From an uncultured Ruminococcus sp. (GTDB lineage: Bacteria; Bacillota; Clostridia; Lachnospirales; Lachnospiraceae): 64,000 nt of DNA. Each line of letters starts with the position of its first letter. The stretch's first letter is position 1. Below are positions 34,640-43,313 of the stretch, one piece after another. The notes below the pieces were generated by a model, which had not been told where the DNA came from, did not search any database, and saw only the letters and a list, made by a program, of their open reading frames with translations. The stretch covers positions 48,902 through 112,901 of the forward strand of contig CAJFGR010000012.1 in NCBI GenBank assembly GCA_904377845.1, given 5' to 3'. Both the position numbers and the translations under genes were made by a program.

Positions 34640-34845
34640 ACATTTAGAAGACACAGTCAGTATCCGGGCAGAGACAGCACAGTCTGCTGACTGCCGGGAG
34701 ACAGAACTGCGAGGAAGTCAGGTGAGAATCCTGCACAATACCCGTTGCTGTATTGGAGGAGCGGCGCTTCATTTTACGTCACTGGGACAGCAGTCCCGGG
34801 AAGGCAGAGGCACCTGCGATGATACCTAAGTCAGAATATTCGCTT
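34640..34845 (+). promoter_or_regulatory. Cobalamin riboswitch upstream of the cbi operon
   Basis: The conserved core is present in order: GGAAGTCAGGTGAGAATCC (34713-34731), the CCCGTTGCTGTA segment (34741-34752), the CACTGGGA...TCCCGGGAAGGC helix (34780-34805) and a B12-box-like AAGTCAGAATATTCGC (34828-34843). A paired region 5' of the core (CCGGGCAG / CTGCCGGG, near 34664-34698) is an additional arm. It sits in the 300-base gap between cobO and cbiM, which has no gene. Binding of adenosylcobalamin should switch off cbiM and the genes behind it. Exact ends are approximate. Confidence 0.88.
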
Positions 34846-34896
34846 TTAAATGGATCTGGGGATTACGGGAATATAATCAAAAAGGAGAAAAAAGAA

Positions 34897-35652
34897 ATGC
34901 CGAAAAAAAAGAAAATCTTACTGAGGGCATACATCGTGTTTGCAGCGCTGTTTGCCATCGCACCTGCATCCAATGCGATGCACATCATGGAGGGCTACCT
35001 GCCTGCAGGATACTGCGTGGCATGGGGAGTCATCTGCCTGCCGTTTCTGATCGCAGGATTTATTTCACTTAGAAACAAAGTAAAAGAAAACAGGAGAAAC
35101 CTGATCCTGATCGCTATGTCGGGGGCGTTTATTTTTGTGATTTCATCATTGAAGATTCCGTCAGTGACAGGAAGCTGTTCTCATATGACAGGGACGGGAC
35201 TCGGAGCGATCCTCTTCGGCCCCGCCTCGGTCAGCGTGCTGGGGATCATTGTACTGATCTTTCAGGCTGTACTGCTGGCACACGGGGGACTGACAACTCT
35301 GGGAGCCAACACGTTTTCCATGGCGATTGCGGGTCCTCTGGTTTCTTTTGGTATATATAAGCTGTGCTGCCGCACGAAGTGCAACCGGAAGGCAGCGATC
35401 TTCCTTGCAGCATTTCTGGGAGATATATTTACATACTGCGTGACAAGCATTCAGCTTGCCCTCGCCTATCCGTCCGAGGCAGGCGGCGTGGCGGCATCGG
35501 CGGTGAAGTTCCTCGGAGTGTTCGCGCCCACCCAGCTTCCGCTGGCTGTGATCGAAGGTATCCTTACAGTTGTTATTATGATCGGTCTTGAGACGTACGC
35601 GAAGCCGGAGCTTAAGAGCATTGGTTTCCTCGGCGGCAGAAAGGAGGCATAA
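34897..35652 (+). CDS. cbiM: Cobalt ECF transporter substrate-capture protein CbiM
   Basis: 251 residues, about seven membrane helices. The key N-terminal feature [14 protein letters not shown] follows the first hydrophobic segment; after processing, the Met-His end binds Co2+. Further CbiM signatures are [21 protein letters not shown] near 86 and [22 protein letters not shown] near 127. ATG 34897 has AAAAGGAG at the right distance; the open frame further up lies in the riboswitch. It heads the cbiMNQO transporter set. Confidence 0.93.
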   Translation: MPKKKKILLRAYIVFAALFAIAPASNAMHIMEGYLPAGYCVAWGVICLPFLIAGFISLRNKVKENRRNLILIAMSGAFIFVISSLKIPSVTGSCSHMTGTGLGAILFGPASVSVLGIIVLIFQAVLLAHGGLTTLGANTFSMAIAGPLVSFGIYKLCCRTKCNRKAAIFLAAFLGDIFTYCVTSIQLALAYPSEAGGVAASAVKFLGVFAPTQLPLAVIEGILTVVIMIGLETYAKPELKSIGFLGGRKEA

Positions 35653-35657
35653 AAATT

Positions 35658-35987
35658 ATGACAAAGAATACAAAGACTGTTATTATCCTTCTTGTGATTG
35701 CCGTTCTGATCGCTGTTATCCCTGTCGCCGCTCTCCGGGGCGCCGAGTTCGGAGGCTCTGACGATGCGGGGAGTGTGATGGTGGAGGAGATTCACGGAGA
35801 ATACGAACCCTGGTTTACTCCTGTCCTTGAGACAGCCATCGGCGGAGAACTTCCGGGAGAGCTGGAGAGTCTGCTTTTCTGCGTGCAGACCGGGATCGGC
35901 GTGGGAGTGATCGCCTTTTTTATGGGGCGGTTTGTGGAACGGAAGAAATGGATGAAGAAGACAGGAGAAGAAGATGCTCCTGATTGA
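35658..35987 (+). CDS. cbiN: Cobalt transport protein CbiN
   Basis: 109 residues, two membrane helices (about 8-27 and 78-94) with an external segment between them (FGGSDDAG ... YEPWFTPV). Size and the YEPWF motif fit CbiN, which helps load cobalt onto CbiM. It overlaps cbiQ by 14 bases. Confidence 0.88.
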   Translation: MTKNTKTVIILLVIAVLIAVIPVAALRGAEFGGSDDAGSVMVEEIHGEYEPWFTPVLETAIGGELPGELESLLFCVQTGIGVGVIAFFMGRFVERKKWMKKTGEEDAPD

Positions 35988-36741
35988 TAAACTGAGTTAC
36001 CGGTCAAAGTTAAGATATGTAAACGCAGCGGAGAAGCTTGTGTATGCCCTGCTGACGCTTGCGCTTTGTATCCTGAGCCGCTCGGTAAAGGTGGCTGTAC
36101 TGGTATTTGCTGTCAATGGAGTTCTGACGGTCAAAAAGGGGGGCATCCCCCTTTTCCGTTATATAAAACTGCTTATGATTCCGCTGGCTTTTCTGGTAAT
36201 CGGGACGGGTGCGGTTATGGTAAATGTATCCCGCACGCCCCTGGATGCTTTTGCGCTGCCGGCAGGAGGATGGTACATTACGGGAAGCTGTGAGGGAATC
36301 CGGCGGGGACTTGAACTGTGTGCGACTGCACTTGCCTCAGTGACCTGTCTGTATTTTCTGTCGCTTAATACTGTGATGACAGACATACTCGGAGCGTGCA
36401 GGAAACTACGCCTGCCGTCTCTTCTGATCGAGCTGATGCTCCTGATCTACCGTTTTATCTTTGTACTGTTCGAGACTGCGTCTTCCATCACGGTGTCGCA
36501 GCAGTCCCGCCTCGGAAACCGGGACTTCAGAACAAGAGTCCGATCTTTCGGAATGATGGGGGCTTCTCTTTTCATACTGGCGCTGAAACGGTCCAATGCC
36601 CTTTACGATGCAATGGAATCCAGATGTTATGACGGCAGCATAAGAGTGCTTTCGCGGGAACAGCCGGCAAAGGCGGGAGAGATTACGGCGATTATATTGT
36701 ATGAGGCAGTGCTGGCTGCTGTATGGCTTTTGTGTGGATGA
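35974..36741 (+). CDS. cbiQ: Cobalt ECF transporter transmembrane protein CbiQ
   Basis: 255 residues, about five to six membrane spans. The cytoplasmic coupling helices carry FGMMGASLFILALKRSNALYDAMESRCYDG near 190-215, which contains the Ala-Arg-Gly-type motif region of T-proteins in diverged form. It joins CbiM to the ATPase CbiO. Confidence 0.9.
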   Translation: MLLIDKLSYRSKLRYVNAAEKLVYALLTLALCILSRSVKVAVLVFAVNGVLTVKKGGIPLFRYIKLLMIPLAFLVIGTGAVMVNVSRTPLDAFALPAGGWYITGSCEGIRRGLELCATALASVTCLYFLSLNTVMTDILGACRKLRLPSLLIELMLLIYRFIFVLFETASSITVSQQSRLGNRDFRTRVRSFGMMGASLFILALKRSNALYDAMESRCYDGSIRVLSREQPAKAGEITAIILYEAVLAAVWLLCG

Positions 36742-36766
36742 ATGCAGAAAGATGGAGTATAATGAA

Positions 36767-37606
36767 ATGAAACATAGTGATGACTGGGTAATAGAGGCAC
36801 AGGACGTCTCTTACACCTATGACGGGAACAGTGAGAAGGCGCTGGACGGACTGAGCCTGAAGATACGCCGGGGTGCGAAAGTGGCTTTTATGGGCGGGAA
36901 CGGCTCCGGCAAATCAACGTTCTTCCTCTGCCTGAACGGAATACGCCGGCCTGATGGAGGAACAATATATATTGACGGAAAACCTGTTGAGTATACAAGG
37001 AAAGGCCTGCTCGATGTGAGGGGAAAAGTAGGAATCGTATTTCAGGAGCCGGACAGCCAGCTTTTCTCTGCCAGCGTGTATGAAGAGATTTCTTTCGGCA
37101 TACTCAATCTGGGAGCTGATGAGGATACGGCGCGCAGAGAAGTAGAGCGTGTGATAGAGGAGCTGGAGATCACACCTTTTCAGGACCGGCCTGCCCATGC
37201 TTTAAGCGGCGGCCAGAAGAAGCAGGTTGCCATCGCCGATATCCTCGTCATGCATCCGGAAGTGATGATACTTGACGAGCCTGCCGCGGCGCTGGACCCG
37301 AAGCATACAAAAAAGGTGCAGGAGATTGTGGACAGACTGTCAGGGAAAGGAATTACAGTGCTGATGGCAACCCACGATATTGACTACGCATATGCATGGG
37401 CAGATGAGATTGTACTGATGCATGAAGGAAAAGTAATCCGACAGGGGCCACCTGCAGAAGTGTGTACGGACAGGGAAGCGCTTGAAAAAGCAAGTCTTGA
37501 GCTGCCTGTCGTTGTGAAAATATATGAGAGACTGAGAGAGAAAAACATGATCCCGGAAGATATGGCTCTTCCGGGAAATGTGGAGGAGCTGATAGAGATC
37601 CTCTGA
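36767..37606 (+). CDS. cbiO: Cobalt ECF transporter ATPase CbiO
   Basis: 279 residues. Walker A MGGNGSGKSTFFLCLNG near 42, Q-loop VFQEPDSQLFSASVYEEI near 88, signature LSGGQKKQVAIADIL near 146, Walker B VMILDEPAAALDP near 166 and switch His in MATHDIDYA. ATG 36767 is preferred as GATGGAG lies nine bases before it; ATG 36752 is an alternative. It powers cobalt uptake with CbiQ. Confidence 0.92.
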   Translation: MKHSDDWVIEAQDVSYTYDGNSEKALDGLSLKIRRGAKVAFMGGNGSGKSTFFLCLNGIRRPDGGTIYIDGKPVEYTRKGLLDVRGKVGIVFQEPDSQLFSASVYEEISFGILNLGADEDTARREVERVIEELEITPFQDRPAHALSGGQKKQVAIADILVMHPEVMILDEPAAALDPKHTKKVQEIVDRLSGKGITVLMATHDIDYAYAWADEIVLMHEGKVIRQGPPAEVCTDREALEKASLELPVVVKIYERLREKNMIPEDMALPGNVEELIEIL

Positions 37607-37681
37607 CGTAACCAGCTGCCTGACAACCGGAGGCGCTGAGCTTAGGGAAATGAGCAGAGTATAGAGAAAGGATTATCGAAG

Positions 37682-38452
37682 ATGAAAAAAGGAATTCTGG
37701 TGGTGAGTTTCGGGACAAGCCATCTCGATACAATGGAGAAGACAATCGACGTGATTGAGCGGGATGTTTCGCGGAAATTTCCCGAGTGCAGAGTGTACAG
37801 AGCGTTTACAAGCCGCATGATCATCCGCAAGCTGAAACGCACGGAAAATATGGCGGTTGACACGGTAGAAGAGGCAGTGAAGCGCATGGCGGCTGACGGG
37901 ATTGAAGACGTTATCGTGCAGCCAACCCACATCATTAACGGGATCGAGAATGACCACATGATGGAAGACCTGATGGAGAATATGTCCTGCTTTAAGCGGA
38001 TCCGCGTGGGCAAACCTCTTCTGAGCAGTGTGGATGACTATAAGAAATCCATCCATGCGGTTATGGCGGAGACGGAGCTTTCCGATGACGAGATGCTTGT
38101 GCTTATGGGACATGGAACAGACCATCATGCCAACTCGGCATATCCCACCCTTGAATATACATTCCATGCGCTGGGCTATAATCAGGTGTTAGTCGGAACC
38201 GTGGAAAGCTTTCCGGAACTGAAAAATGTGATGGCAAAGCTGGAGATCGCGGAGAAAAAAAAGGTGGCGCTCATGCCGTTTATGCTTGTGGCGGGCGACC
38301 ACGCTAAAAATGATATGGCAGGAGACGAGGATTCGTGGAAGAGCCAGCTCGAGGATGAGGGTTACGAAGTGCGCGTTATCATGAAGGGGCTCGGTGAATT
38401 CGAGGGAATCCGCAGGATCTTTCTGGAACATATAGAAGAGACTATGGAGTAA
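37682..38452 (+). CDS. cbiK: Sirohydrochlorin cobaltochelatase CbiK
   Basis: 256 residues. VSFGTSHLDTMEKTI at the N-terminus, TRSM-like FTSRMIIRKL near 42, the first metal-site histidine in MGHGTDHHANSAY near 143 and the second in FMLVAGDHAKNDMAGD near 201. It inserts Co2+ into sirohydrochlorin (precorrin-2 oxidised), the step that marks the anaerobic route. There is no signal peptide, unlike the exported CbiK forms. AAAGGA precedes the start. Confidence 0.93.
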   Translation: MKKGILVVSFGTSHLDTMEKTIDVIERDVSRKFPECRVYRAFTSRMIIRKLKRTENMAVDTVEEAVKRMAADGIEDVIVQPTHIINGIENDHMMEDLMENMSCFKRIRVGKPLLSSVDDYKKSIHAVMAETELSDDEMLVLMGHGTDHHANSAYPTLEYTFHALGYNQVLVGTVESFPELKNVMAKLEIAEKKKVALMPFMLVAGDHAKNDMAGDEDSWKSQLEDEGYEVRVIMKGLGEFEGIRRIFLEHIEETME

Positions 38453-38471
38453 GACGGGAGATATCTCAGGC

Positions 38472-39656
38472 ATGGATAAGGAAATCGGAAAAGAGACGGT
38501 CACAAGAGAGATAGGCAGGACGCGTTCCGGTCTGCGCTATGGATGGACGACGGGGAGCTGCGCGGCGGCTGCGGCAAAGGCCGCGGCGCAGATGCTCTTT
38601 TCCGGAGAAGAGATCCGGCAGGTGAGGCTGATGACGCCGAAGGGGATCGAACTGTATCTGGATGTGGAGGACGTCACGAGGATGCCGGACCGGGTGCAGT
38701 GTGCGGTGAGAAAATACAGCGGCGATGATCCGGATGTGACGGACGGGCTTCTGGTATACGCAAAAGTGGAAAAAGATGCGGAAGAGTCTTTCGGGCTCCG
38801 GGTTATACTTGACGGAGGCACCGGCGTGGGACGGGTGACAAAACCCGGACTGGAACAGCAGATCGGACAGGCGGCGATCAATAAAGTTCCCCGCAGGATG
38901 ATCACGGAAGAAGTGGAGCGCATATGCCGCGCCTGCGGATACTGTGGAGAGATGAAAGTGACTATCTCAATCCCCGATGGAGAAGAAACGGCGAAAAAGA
39001 CATTTAATCCAAGGCTGGGGATCGTGGGAGGCCTGTCTGTTCTCGGAACATCCGGGATTGTGGAGCCCATGAGCGAGAAGGCGCTGACAGATACGATCTA
39101 TCTGGAAATGAAGATGTTAAGAGAAAGCGGGTATTCCTGCTGTTATGCCGTTCCGGGCAATTACGGCATGGATTTCCTGACGGATCAGCTGGGAATTAAT
39201 CCGGATCTTGCGGTAAAATGCAGCAACTATGTGGGGGATACTATCGATGACGCTAAACTTCTCGGGATGAAAGGACTTCTGCTGATCGGTCATGTGGGGA
39301 AGTTTATTAAGCTGGCGGCAGGTGTCATGAATACACATTCAAGGACTGCGGACTGCAGGATGGAAGTATTTGCATCCCACGCAGCCATGGCAGGAGCAGA
39401 TGCCGCTGCGGTGAAAGAGATCATGTCGTGTCTGAATACGGCAGAGGCTGTAAAGATATTAAAAGGAAAAGGACTGCTTCAGAATGTTATGAAAACAGTG
39501 ATGGAGCGGATTACATTTTATCTGCGGCAGAGAGCAGGAGATGAACTTGAGACAGGAGCAGTTGTATTTTCCGACGAGGAGGGGATTCTCGGGCAGACGG
39601 AGAATGCGGATAAGCTGCTGGGACTGATAGAGAGACAGCGAAAAGAACAGGAATAA
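38472..39656 (+). CDS. cbiD: Cobalt-precorrin-5B C1-methyltransferase CbiD
   Basis: 394 residues. GWTTGSCAAAAAKAAAQML near 24, GGTGVGRVTKPGL near 116, NPRLGIVGGLSVLGTSGIVEPMSEKAL near 178 and LLIGHVGKFIKLAAGVMNTHSRTADCR near 275 are CbiD hallmarks. It methylates C1 of the corrin ring using S-adenosylmethionine, after CbiG action. The spacing to cbiK is 19 bases. Confidence 0.93.
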   Translation: MDKEIGKETVTREIGRTRSGLRYGWTTGSCAAAAAKAAAQMLFSGEEIRQVRLMTPKGIELYLDVEDVTRMPDRVQCAVRKYSGDDPDVTDGLLVYAKVEKDAEESFGLRVILDGGTGVGRVTKPGLEQQIGQAAINKVPRRMITEEVERICRACGYCGEMKVTISIPDGEETAKKTFNPRLGIVGGLSVLGTSGIVEPMSEKALTDTIYLEMKMLRESGYSCCYAVPGNYGMDFLTDQLGINPDLAVKCSNYVGDTIDDAKLLGMKGLLLIGHVGKFIKLAAGVMNTHSRTADCRMEVFASHAAMAGADAAAVKEIMSCLNTAEAVKILKGKGLLQNVMKTVMERITFYLRQRAGDELETGAVVFSDEEGILGQTENADKLLGLIERQRKEQE

Positions 39657-39674
39657 TAAAGGGAGAGACATCAT

Positions 39675-40442
39675 ATGAGCGGAATATTTACTGGAGTGGG
39701 AGTAGGGCCGGGAGATCCGGAGCTGATGACCCTGAAGGCAGTCCGCGCCGTGGAAGCGTGCAGCGTGATCGCCATACCTGTGTCAGACAGTACACTGGAG
39801 GAGCCGGTATATGAAAGCGCGGCAAATCAGGAAGAACAAAATGCGTCATATCTGGAGCGGTGCGTGGCATATCAGATCGCGGCCGGCGCAGTGGACAGGA
39901 TTGCAGAAAAGGACCGGATCTATCTGCCGATGCCCATGATAAAGGAGAAAGACAGGCTGAAGGCGATTCATGATAATGATGCGGCGGCAGTCGCAGAGCT
40001 GCTGGATCAGGAGAAAAATGTGGTATTTCTCACTCTGGGAGATCCCACGGTATATTCTACCTGTATGTATGTACATAAACGTCTGAAACGAAGCGGATAC
40101 ATTACGCAGATCGTGCCGGGCATTCCGTCTTTCTGCGCGGCGGCTGCGCGGATGGATATCCCTCTCGTGGAAAACCGGCAGGAACTCCACGTACTCCCCG
40201 CTTCCTATCACATTGAAGAGAGCCTCGATCTTCCGGGTACAAAAGTCCTTATGAAAGCAGGGCGTAAGATGTCGGAAGTGAAGCGTCTGCTGACAGAAAA
40301 AGAGCTGGATGCTATGATGGTGGAAAACTGCGGAATGGAAAATGAAAAGCTTTATTTCGGCGCGCATGAAATACCGGAACAGGCAGGATATTATTCCCTG
40401 CTTGTGGTAAAGGAAAAACAGACAGGAGGAAGAAAAGGATGA
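39675..40442 (+). CDS. cbiL: Cobalt-factor II C20-methyltransferase CbiL
   Basis: 255 residues of the uroporphyrin/tetrapyrrole methylase fold. GVGVGPGDPELMTLKAVRAV at the N-terminus, TLGDPTVYSTCMYVHKRLK near 117 and IVPGIPSFCAAAARMDIPLV near 143. The GDPTVYSTCMY form is typical of CbiL/CobI. It overlaps cbiF by four bases. Confidence 0.92.
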   Translation: MSGIFTGVGVGPGDPELMTLKAVRAVEACSVIAIPVSDSTLEEPVYESAANQEEQNASYLERCVAYQIAAGAVDRIAEKDRIYLPMPMIKEKDRLKAIHDNDAAAVAELLDQEKNVVFLTLGDPTVYSTCMYVHKRLKRSGYITQIVPGIPSFCAAAARMDIPLVENRQELHVLPASYHIEESLDLPGTKVLMKAGRKMSEVKRLLTEKELDAMMVENCGMENEKLYFGAHEIPEQAGYYSLLVVKEKQTGGRKG

Positions 40443-41218
40443 TCACATTTGTAGGAGCGGGTCCGGGAGCGGAGGATCTTATCACAGTCCGGGGACAGAA
40501 TCTGTTAAAGGAAGCCGACATCGTGGTCTACGCTGGGTCCCTTGTCAACCCGGGGCTTTTATCCCTTTGCAGGGAAGACTGTGAGATTTATAACAGCGCA
40601 AAGATGACACTGGAGGAAGTGATGGACGTCATGACTGCGGGAGAAAAATCCGGCAAAAAGGTTGTCCGTCTCCATACGGGAGATCCCTGTCTGTACGGCG
40701 CGATCCGGGAGCAGATGGACGAGCTGGAAAAACTGGATATTCCATATGAAGTATGCCCGGGCGTGAGTTCGTTCTGCGGAGCGGCAGCGGCGCTGGGGGC
40801 GGAGTATACACTGCCCGGAGTTTCCCAGTCTGTGGTGATCACCAGAATGGCAGGGCGCACGCCTGTCCCGGAGAGAGAATCTATCAAAAGCTTTGCAGCC
40901 CATCAGGCGACAATGGTAATCTTCTTAAGTACCGGAATGTTAAAAGAACTCTCCGCCGAGCTGATCAGCGGGGGATATGATCCGGATACGCCGGCGGCTA
41001 TTGTATACAAGGCCACATGGCCGGAGGAAAAAGTACTGCGCTGTACGGTGAAAGATCTTGCGGAAACTGCAGCGAGGGAAAACGTGACGAAGACGGCGCT
41101 GATCGTGGTGGGCAGGATACTTGAAGGAGAGTATGAGCGCTCGAAGCTCTATGATCCGTCCTTTACCACAGAATTCCGGGAAGCATCCGTGCCGTCAGGG
41201 ACAGAAAAAGAGCAGTAA
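40439..41218 (+). CDS. cbiF: Cobalt-precorrin-4 C11-methyltransferase CbiF
   Basis: 259 residues. FVGAGPGAEDLITVRGQNLL at the N-terminus, VVYAGSLVNPGLL near 31, RLHTGDPCLYGAIREQMDEL near 77 and VCPGVSSFCGAAAALGAEYTLPGVSQSVVITRMAGRTPVPE near 105-145 identify CbiF/CobM. RBS AGGAGGA inside cbiL. In many clusters cbiG follows here; it does not in this one. Confidence 0.93.
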   Translation: MITFVGAGPGAEDLITVRGQNLLKEADIVVYAGSLVNPGLLSLCREDCEIYNSAKMTLEEVMDVMTAGEKSGKKVVRLHTGDPCLYGAIREQMDELEKLDIPYEVCPGVSSFCGAAAALGAEYTLPGVSQSVVITRMAGRTPVPERESIKSFAAHQATMVIFLSTGMLKELSAELISGGYDPDTPAAIVYKATWPEEKVLRCTVKDLAETAARENVTKTALIVVGRILEGEYERSKLYDPSFTTEFREASVPSGTEKEQ

Positions 41219-41251
41219 GCATGAATTACAGAGAAACGGAGCAGCAGAACA

Positions 41252-41983
41252 ATGAGTAGGATCTATGTGACAGGTCTGGGCCCGGGAGCAGCAGACCAGA
41301 TGACAATACGGGCGAAGAAGGTGCTGGAAAAATGCCCGGTGATCATCGGATATACAGTATATATTGATCTTATCCGGGAGAAGTTTCCGGATAAGATATT
41401 TTTGAGTACACCCATGCGAAGAGAAGCCGACCGCTGTCGTATGGCATTTGCGGAGGCGCAGAAAGGGCAGGACGTGGCAATGGTGTGCAGCGGAGACGCG
41501 GGAATCTATGGCATGGCAGGCCTGATCTGTGAGATCGGAAAAGATTACCCTGATGTAGGGATAGAGATCGTGCCGGGCATCACAGCGGCATCCGGCGGAG
41601 CTGCGGTTCTCGGGGCGCCGCTGATGCATGATTTCGCGGTCATCAGCCTGAGCGATCTGCTCACGCCCTGGGAGAAAATCGAGAAACGTATCCGGGCGGC
41701 GGCGGAAGCAGATTTTGTCATCTGCATTTACAATCCGTCCAGTAAAAAACGGGCAGACTATCTGAAGAAAGCCTGCGGGATGATACTGGAATACCGGAAG
41801 CCGGAGACGGTATGCGGCATTGTGCGGAATATCGGAAGAGACGGGGAAAGCTATGAGATCCTCCCTCTTGAGCGGCTGCAGGATACTCAGGCGGATATGT
41901 TTACAACGGTATTTATCGGAAACTCAAATACGATGGAACTAAACGGCAGAATGGTGACGCCGAGAGGATATAAAGATGTGTAA
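41252..41983 (+). CDS. cbiH: Cobalt-precorrin-3B C17-methyltransferase CbiH
   Basis: 243 residues. YVTGLGPGAADQMTIRAKKVL at the N-terminus, GYTVYIDLI near 32, MVCSGDAGIYGMAGLICEI near 76, IVPGITAASGGAAVLGAPLMHDFAVISLSDLLTPW near 108-142 and FVICIYNPSSKKR near 156 are CbiH/CobJ signatures. It methylates C17 and contracts the ring. It overlaps the cbiET gene by eight bases. Confidence 0.93.
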   Translation: MSRIYVTGLGPGAADQMTIRAKKVLEKCPVIIGYTVYIDLIREKFPDKIFLSTPMRREADRCRMAFAEAQKGQDVAMVCSGDAGIYGMAGLICEIGKDYPDVGIEIVPGITAASGGAAVLGAPLMHDFAVISLSDLLTPWEKIEKRIRAAAEADFVICIYNPSSKKRADYLKKACGMILEYRKPETVCGIVRNIGRDGESYEILPLERLQDTQADMFTTVFIGNSNTMELNGRMVTPRGYKDV

Positions 41984-43313
41984 AAAGCAGAAGATTTCTC
42001 TGATCGGGATCGGTATGGGCAGCAGGAAATCAATGACTATCGAAGCAGCAGAAGCAGTCAGAAACTGTGACTGTATGATCGGCGCACAGCGGATGCTCTC
42101 TGCCGCGAGGGATGTGCGGTACGGGTCTGAAACTCAGGAGAACAGTGCGGAGCAGCCGGAGCAGTCAGAGGAGCGGATAAATCCGGCAATCCCCGAACTG
42201 TGCGAATATAACGCGGAAAAGATATTTGCCTATGCAGAGGCACATCCGGAATACTCCCACGTGGCGGTGGTGCTCTCGGGAGATACCGGATTCTACAGCG
42301 GGGCAAAGAAGCTTTCAGGGATGTTTGCATCAGATCCCGGTCGGTATGAGGTGGAATTAATTCCGGGAATTTCATCTGTTGTCTGCCTTGCCGCCCGTCT
42401 TAAGACAACATGGGAGGACGGGGCGCTTATCAGTCTGCACGGACAGGAGGAGAATTTTATACAGACCGTAAACAGAAACCGTAAGACGTTTCTTCTTCTG
42501 GGAGGAAAAGACGCGGGCGGCCGGATGATCAGCGCTCTGAAAGATTACGGGATGGATGATGTGACGGTGTATATCGGCAGCAGACTTTCCTATCTGGATG
42601 AGAAGATCGTATGGGGACGCCCCGGGGAACTCACCGGCAGTGAAGCAGACGGTCTTTGTGCGGCAATGATCCTGAATCCGCGGCCGGATAGGAGAATAGG
42701 CCCACACATTCCGGATGAGGAATTCATCCGCGGCAAAGTGCCTATGACAAAGGCGGAAGTGCGCGCTGTCAGTCTGGCTCAGATGGAACTTACGGAGAAT
42801 GCGGTGGTATATGACGTGGGAGCGGGAACCGGTTCGGTGTCAGTGGAAGCGGCACTCTCCGGGGACCGGATCCGGGTATATGCCATAGAGAAAAAGACGG
42901 AGGCAGTGAGGCTTCTGGAAGAGAACCGCAAGAAATTCCGGACGGACGGAATCCGCATCATAGAGGGGGAGGCGCCGGCAGTCCTGCGTGAACTGGAGCC
43001 CCCGACCCATGTGTTTATCGGCGGAAGCTCGGGAAACCTCCGCGAGATCCTGCGCGTTGTACTTGAGAAAAATCCGTCTGTGAGGATTGTGGTGAATGCC
43101 ATATCACTTGAGACAGTCGGAGAGGCAATGGCTGCAATTGAGGAAGGGCTGCTTAAAGACGCACAGGTTACGCAGATTATGGCATCCCGCTCACGGGTAC
43201 TTGGCAGATATCACATGATGACCGGACAGAATCCGGTATATATCATTTCCGCAGGCGGAGAGATGCGGGATGATGCTGAAGAGAGACCGGAAGAAAGGAG
43301 TGCGGTCCAATGA
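41976..43313 (+). CDS. cbiET: Fused CbiE-CbiT: precorrin-6Y C5,15-methyltransferase/decarboxylase
   Basis: 445 residues in two parts. The CbiE part (about 1-230) begins LIGIGMGSRKSMTIEAAEAV and has VVLSGDTGFYSGAKKL near 95 and LIPGISSVVCLAARL near 128; a Glu-rich insert lies near 45-65. The CbiT part (about 245-430) is a Rossmann methyltransferase with MTKAEVRAVSLAQMEL, VVYDVGAGTGSVSVEAAL near 280 and THVFIGGSSGNL near 345. Together they methylate C5 and C15 and decarboxylate C12. Fusion of the two is common in Firmicutes and Actinobacteria. Confidence 0.92.
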   Translation: MCKKQKISLIGIGMGSRKSMTIEAAEAVRNCDCMIGAQRMLSAARDVRYGSETQENSAEQPEQSEERINPAIPELCEYNAEKIFAYAEAHPEYSHVAVVLSGDTGFYSGAKKLSGMFASDPGRYEVELIPGISSVVCLAARLKTTWEDGALISLHGQEENFIQTVNRNRKTFLLLGGKDAGGRMISALKDYGMDDVTVYIGSRLSYLDEKIVWGRPGELTGSEADGLCAAMILNPRPDRRIGPHIPDEEFIRGKVPMTKAEVRAVSLAQMELTENAVVYDVGAGTGSVSVEAALSGDRIRVYAIEKKTEAVRLLEENRKKFRTDGIRIIEGEAPAVLRELEPPTHVFIGGSSGNLREILRVVLEKNPSVRIVVNAISLETVGEAMAAIEEGLLKDAQVTQIMASRSRVLGRYHMMTGQNPVYIISAGGEMRDDAEERPEERSAVQ

